Source of the DNA: Cribrihabitans_A pelagius
Lineage (GTDB): Bacteria; Pseudomonadota; Alphaproteobacteria; Rhodobacterales; Rhodobacteraceae
Direction of reading: 5' to 3'
DNA length: 64,000 nucleotides
Assembly: GCF_048820915.1 (NCBI RefSeq)
Contig: NZ_JBMERR010000013.1
Span: 76,624 to 140,623, forward strand
Of the stretch, positions 58,349 through 64,000 are shown piece after piece; the stretch's first letter is position 1, and each line of letters opens with the position of its first letter. Below the pieces are notes generated by a model. That model did no database searches and was not told where the DNA came from. It saw only the letters and a list, made by a program, of their open reading frames with translations. Made by a program: the position numbers and the translations under genes.

Positions 58349-59602
58349 TCAGCGCAGGCCGCGCCCTTTCATGATGGCATCCTTGCCGAAGCGTTTGCGG
58401 ATCGCATCGGTGGCGCGTTCGGCCTCGGCGCGCTGGCCTGCCTGCGGATCGAGCAAGTCGCCGGTAACGTCGGCCTGCGATTCGGGCACCAGGTCGGAAA
58501 TCCCGCAGCCCAGGAGCCGGAAGGGACCTTCGCTCACCGCCTGATCCAGCAGGCCGCGGGCGGTGCGGTAGATCTTGTCGGCCATTTGGGTCGGGCTGCG
58601 CAGCGACAGGCGGCGGGTCAGCGCCGAGTGGTTTGCGCGCTTCAGCTTCAGCGTCACCACGCGCCCCGCCATCTGCTTGGCCTTCGCCCGGTCGGACACC
58701 CTCTCCGCCAGCCGCCATAGGTGCCCGTCGAGCACGTCGAGGCTTGCGGTATCCTCAAAGAAGGTGGTCTCGTTGGAGATCGACTTTACCGGTGCATGGG
58801 CGGAGACCCGGCGGCGGTCCTCGCCGCGCGCCAGATGCCAGAGCCGTTCGCCCATGGTGCCGAAGCGGGCATGCAGCGCCTCGCGGTCCCAGCGCAAGAG
58901 GTCCGCGAAGGTGCGGATACCGGCCTTCTCCAAACTCGCCTGCGCCGCCGGGCCGATGCCCCAGATCAGCCGGACAGGTTTGTCGCGCAGGAAATCATCC
59001 GTCTCCGCCTTTCCGATCACCGCAAAGCCGCGCGGCTTGTCGAGGTCGGAGGCGACCTTGGCCAGAAACTTGTTGTGGCTGAGGCCGATGGAGCCGGTGA
59101 TGCCCAGCTCGTCCTTCATCCGCTTGATGAGCCGCGCCAGCATCACCGCGGGCGGCGCGCCATGCAGCTTTTCGGTGCCGGTGAGGTCCATGAAGGCCTC
59201 GTCCAGCGACAGCGGCTCCACCGCGGGGGTGAGCTCCTCCATCATCGCGCGGACCGCGCGGCTCACCACGGCGTAGGCCTCCATCCGCGGCTTGATGACC
59301 ACGGCATCGGGGCAGAGCTTCAGGGCCTGGAACATCGGCATCGCCGAGCGCACGCCGCGGATGCGGGCGACGTAGCAGGCAGTGGAGACCACGCCGCGGG
59401 TGCCGCCGCCGATGATCACCGGCTTGCTGGCAAGCTCCGGATTGTCGCGTTTTTCGACGCTGGCATAGAAGGCGTCGCAGTCCATGTGCGCAATGGTGAG
59501 CGAGAACAGCTCCTCATGCGCGGTGATGCGCGGGCTGCCGCAGGCGGGGCAGCGGCGGGCGGCGGGGACCGGGGTCAGGCAATCGCGGCAGAGTGCTGGC
59601 AT
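58349..59602 (-). CDS. dinB: DNA polymerase IV (Y-family) with an N-terminal zinc ribbon
   Basis: This translesion polymerase has metal ligands Asp41 (HMDCDAFYASVEK) and Asp134/Glu135 (SLDEAFMD). HhH and little-finger domains follow (IWGIGPAAQASLEKAGIRTF; about 260-385). Before the polymerase lies an unusual 35-residue extension with Cys5, Cys8, Cys18 and Cys21 in two CxxC pairs, a likely zinc ribbon. No obvious QLSLF-like clamp motif is seen at the C-terminus. The start at 59602 is chosen because the extension begins there with MPALCRDC and upstream codons are not conserved-looking. Confidence 0.93.
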   Translation of the reverse strand: MPALCRDCLTPVPAARRCPACGSPRITAHEELFSLTIAHMDCDAFYASVEKRDNPELASKPVIIGGGTRGVVSTACYVARIRGVRSAMPMFQALKLCPDAVVIKPRMEAYAVVSRAVRAMMEELTPAVEPLSLDEAFMDLTGTEKLHGAPPAVMLARLIKRMKDELGITGSIGLSHNKFLAKVASDLDKPRGFAVIGKAETDDFLRDKPVRLIWGIGPAAQASLEKAGIRTFADLLRWDREALHARFGTMGERLWHLARGEDRRRVSAHAPVKSISNETTFFEDTASLDVLDGHLWRLAERVSDRAKAKQMAGRVVTLKLKRANHSALTRRLSLRSPTQMADKIYRTARGLLDQAVSEGPFRLLGCGISDLVPESQADVTGDLLDPQAGQRAEAERATDAIRKRFGKDAIMKGRGLR

Positions 59603-60038
59603 GGGCGTCCGGTATCTTGAAGCCGGGGGGGAGTGAGAGCGGCCCAGTCTAGCCTCTGGCGCGGGGGTTGTCTTCCGGATTTCGGCGGAGTGGCAGCTGC
59701 GCAAAAGAAGGTCCCCCGCAGCCAGGGCGGGGGCAGGTGACGAACCTCAGGAAGAGGGGCCGTCAGGGGAGTGTCTCACCTGCAGCCTCACCCGGGACGG
59801 GCTTTGGCGCAAACTTCCCGGAGTGCGGTGGGAGCGGTGGCACGGGCGCCTGTGCCTTTTCAGTCACGGGGCGATATGGCGCAGCCGGCGGGTGCCGGCG
59901 CGGTTTCCTCTTGTGGCTGAGGATGTTGAAGAAAGACAAGCCGCGTGCGGTGCCCTGGCCGGGGCGCCATCGGCACCTGCGGCCAAGAGTTTTTTCTCTG
60001 CCTGTTTATTGTGCAGCCGCGCCGCCGCTTTGTGAGGC
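59603..60038. other. non-coding gap between dinB and pyrF
   Basis: No gene is seen. GCAGGTGA (59733-59740) and TCACCTGC (59776-59783) form a perfect 8-base long-range stem enclosing 35 bases. The part near pyrF has gttttttct (59989-59997), and the minus strand could use nearby A-rich sequence for termination. No known RNA family is recognised. Confidence 0.4.
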
Positions 60039-60749
60039 TCAGTGCGCGGCGAGGTCCTGCAGGATCGCCTGCACCGCCTCGCGCGGGCTCGCGGCTTGCC
60101 AGACCGGGCGGCCCACCACGATGTGGTCGGCGCCGTCGGCAATTGCCTGGGCCGGGGTGGCGACGCGTTTCTGGTCGCCAAGCGCAGCGCCGGCCGGGCG
60201 CACGCCGGGGGTGACGATCAGCTTGCCTGCGGCTTCGGGCAGGGCGCGGATCAAGGCGGCCTCCTGCGGGCTGGCGATGACACCGTCGGCGCCCGCGGCG
60301 AAGGCCAGACCCGCGCGCTCCTGCACCAGGTCCCGTACAGCGCCGGGCTTGATCAGCGCGGCATCCAGGTCGGCGCGGTCGAGCGAAGTGAGGATAGTGA
60401 CCGCGAGGATCTTGAGGCCGGTCCCGGCCGCGCCCTCCTTGGCGGCGCGCACCACATGCGGGTCGCCGTGCACAGTCAGGAAGTCGAGCTCGAACTGCGC
60501 AAGGCCCCGCACCGCGGCCTCCACCGTGGCGCCGATGTCGAAGAGCTTCATGTCGAGAAAGATGCGCTTGCCCTGCTCCTGCTTCAGCTCGTTGGCAAGC
60601 GCCAGCCCGCCGCCGGTCAGCATGCCAAGGCCGATCTTGTAGAAGGAGACCGAATCGCCGAGCTGGCTGGCGAGCTTCAGCCCGGAGAGGGCGTCGGGCA
60701 GGTCGATGGCAACGATCAGGCGGTCATCGGCGGGCAGGGTGGCGGTCAT
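60039..60749 (-). CDS. pyrF: orotidine 5'-phosphate decarboxylase
   Basis: PyrF decarboxylates OMP to UMP, the last step of pyrimidine synthesis. The 236 residues show LIVAIDLPD, the catalytic D-x-K-x-x-D in FLDMKLFDIG, SPQEAALIR, LIVTPGVRPAGAALGDQKR and DHIVVGRPVW. The long open frame upstream to 61088 has no homology, so the ATG at 60749 is used. Confidence 0.97.
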   Translation of the reverse strand: MTATLPADDRLIVAIDLPDALSGLKLASQLGDSVSFYKIGLGMLTGGGLALANELKQEQGKRIFLDMKLFDIGATVEAAVRGLAQFELDFLTVHGDPHVVRAAKEGAAGTGLKILAVTILTSLDRADLDAALIKPGAVRDLVQERAGLAFAAGADGVIASPQEAALIRALPEAAGKLIVTPGVRPAGAALGDQKRVATPAQAIADGADHIVVGRPVWQAASPREAVQAILQDLAAH

Positions 60750-60853
60750 TCGGGCTCTCCTTCGAAGGCTGGCGGCTGCGGCGCAAAACGCCCGTGTCAT
60801 ACGCCCGGGGCACCGCTGCGGCAAGCCATAGCAGGCAGTGGCATCGGGGCGGC

Positions 60854-60936
60854 GGGCGTCTCCCGCGCCTGAAGCTGCCCCAAGGGGCAGATTACAGCCT
60901 TGGGCCGGGCGCCGCGCCCCCGGGGGGGCGCGGCGC
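60854..60936 (+). repeat. variable-hairpin repeat, copy D
   Basis: Box 1 variant GGGCGTCTCCCGCGCC (60854-60869) is followed by hairpin 1 CTGCCCC / GGGGCAG (60875-60890), box 2 TTGGGCCGGGC (60900-60910) and hairpin 2 with 13-base arms GCGCCGCGCCCCC / GGGGGCGCGGCGC (60909-60936). It lies in the divergent gap between pyrF and clpB. Confidence 0.65.
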
Positions 60937-61025
60937 GGTTGCGCGGTGCCGCGGCCTGGTGAGGGTCGGCACTGCCGGAATTGACGCAGATCAGGGATAT
61001 GCTCATCTTTTCCGTGCACTGTCCT

Positions 61026-61056
61026 CTTGAAGCGGCGTTGCCGCTTCCCACATCTA
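61026..61056 (+). promoter_or_regulatory. RpoH (sigma32)-type heat-shock promoter of clpB
   Basis: CTTGAAG (61026-61032) and CCCACATCTA (61047-61056), 14 bases apart, match the sigma32 pattern CTTGAA / CCCCATnT. This agrees with clpB being a classical heat-shock gene. Confidence 0.75.
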
Positions 61057-61132
61057 TTCCCGAGGCCCGGACCGGGGCGTGCCGCCAAGCGGGCGCCGCA
61101 AGACCCACGGGCGCTTGAAAAAGGAGAGCAAG

Positions 61133-63751
<2,619 letters not shown>

Positions 63752-63770
63752 GGGGTGGAAAATGAGAAGA

Positions 63771-63794
63771 GCCCGCCGGTGACGGCGGGCTTTT
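63771..63794 (+). terminator. Rho-independent terminator after clpB
   Basis: Arms GCCCGCCG (63771-63778) and CGGCGGGC (63783-63790) with a GTGA tetraloop are followed by TTTT. Confidence 0.9.
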
Positions 63795-63841
63795 GACTTT
63801 CCGTGATCCCTCTACCGGGCTACCAGTTCCCGGTATCCCTA

Positions 63842-64000
63842 GGGTCAGGACCCATTGATTTTCGGCTATCGGCATGATTCACGGCTCGAAAACGAGCGGT
63901 GACCATGTCTGATCTTTTCTGGCTAACTGACGCGCAGATGGCGCGCCTTGAGCCTTTCTTCCCCAAGTCCCACGGCAAGCCACGCGTTGATGACAGGCGG
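63842..64000 (+). mobile_element. left end of a second IS5-family element (cut by the window edge)
   Basis: GGGTCAGGACCCATTGATTT (63842-63861) agrees at 17 of 20 positions with the left end of the element at 31961. A transposase start follows 44 bases later. The element therefore inserted just beyond the clpB terminator, next to a CTAG. Confidence 0.8.
63905..64000 (+). CDS. IS5-family transposase, N-terminal part
   Basis: The 32 visible codons read LFWLTDAQMARLEPFFPKSH followed by GKPRVDDRR, the conserved start of IS427-type transposases. They are very similar to the start of the broken copy at 32031. The frame continues past the edge, so whether this copy is intact cannot be judged. Confidence 0.88.
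   Translation, partial: MSDLFWLTDAQMARLEPFFPKSHGKPRVDDRR

Overview
The window is a high-GC chromosomal segment from an alphaproteobacterium. It most likely belongs to the Roseobacter group of the Rhodobacteraceae, near Leisingera, Phaeobacter or Ruegeria. I infer this from protein character and gene content: lspA followed by a DUF3035 lipoprotein and an M16 peptidase pair, a two-domain ALDH16 next to a long deoC, saccharopine-type lysine catabolism, WGR and DUF3775 proteins, and a RpoH-type clpB promoter. No search was run, so the genus is a guess.

Layout. 1-8.5 kb holds rsmB (start missing), a heparinase II/III-like protein, purH, lspA, a BamF-like lipoprotein and an active/inactive M16 peptidase pair. 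8.7-13 kb holds pnp, then a GT2 glycosyltransferase and an RgpF-like protein, probably for surface polysaccharide. 13.1-21.2 kb holds a 1-Cys peroxiredoxin facing an aldehyde dehydrogenase, a rluA-type pseudouridine synthase, truB, two divergent RTX calcium-binding proteins and rpsO. 21.3-25.4 kb (minus strand) holds a flavodoxin-like protein and deoC-ALDH16. 25.6-30.8 kb is a plus-strand run of mutL, rmuC, a membrane class III cyclase and DUF3775. 30.8-33.5 kb is a graveyard of broken insertion sequences (IS110, IS3, IS5 and a zinc-ribbon transposase). 33.6-37.5 kb (minus) encodes the two saccharopine dehydrogenases with a SemiSWEET transporter between them, then a GST and a histidine phosphatase. 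37.7-42 kb has a Zn amidase, a WGR protein and a two-component system. 42.2-51.9 kb is a branched-chain-amino-acid-type ABC importer (G, H, M, K, F) bracketed by two acyl/aryl-CoA ligases and interrupted by small membrane genes. This looks like uptake plus CoA activation of an unknown carboxylate. 52-56 kb has an Fe(III)-type permease and binding protein with a COG0523 GTPase. 56-64 kb has a LysE pseudogene, rpmJ, tRNA-Val, N-formylglutamate amidohydrolase, dinB, pyrF, clpB and the start of a second IS5-type element.

Most genes are ordinary housekeeping or catabolic functions. The least explained structure lies between genes. One family has five copies in which two conserved boxes flank a hairpin whose arms differ in every copy but always pair. 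A second recurring layout is a pair of perfect hairpins separated by a single G. A third item is a 24-codon remnant of the saccharopine dehydrogenase start sitting directly in front of the SemiSWEET gene.
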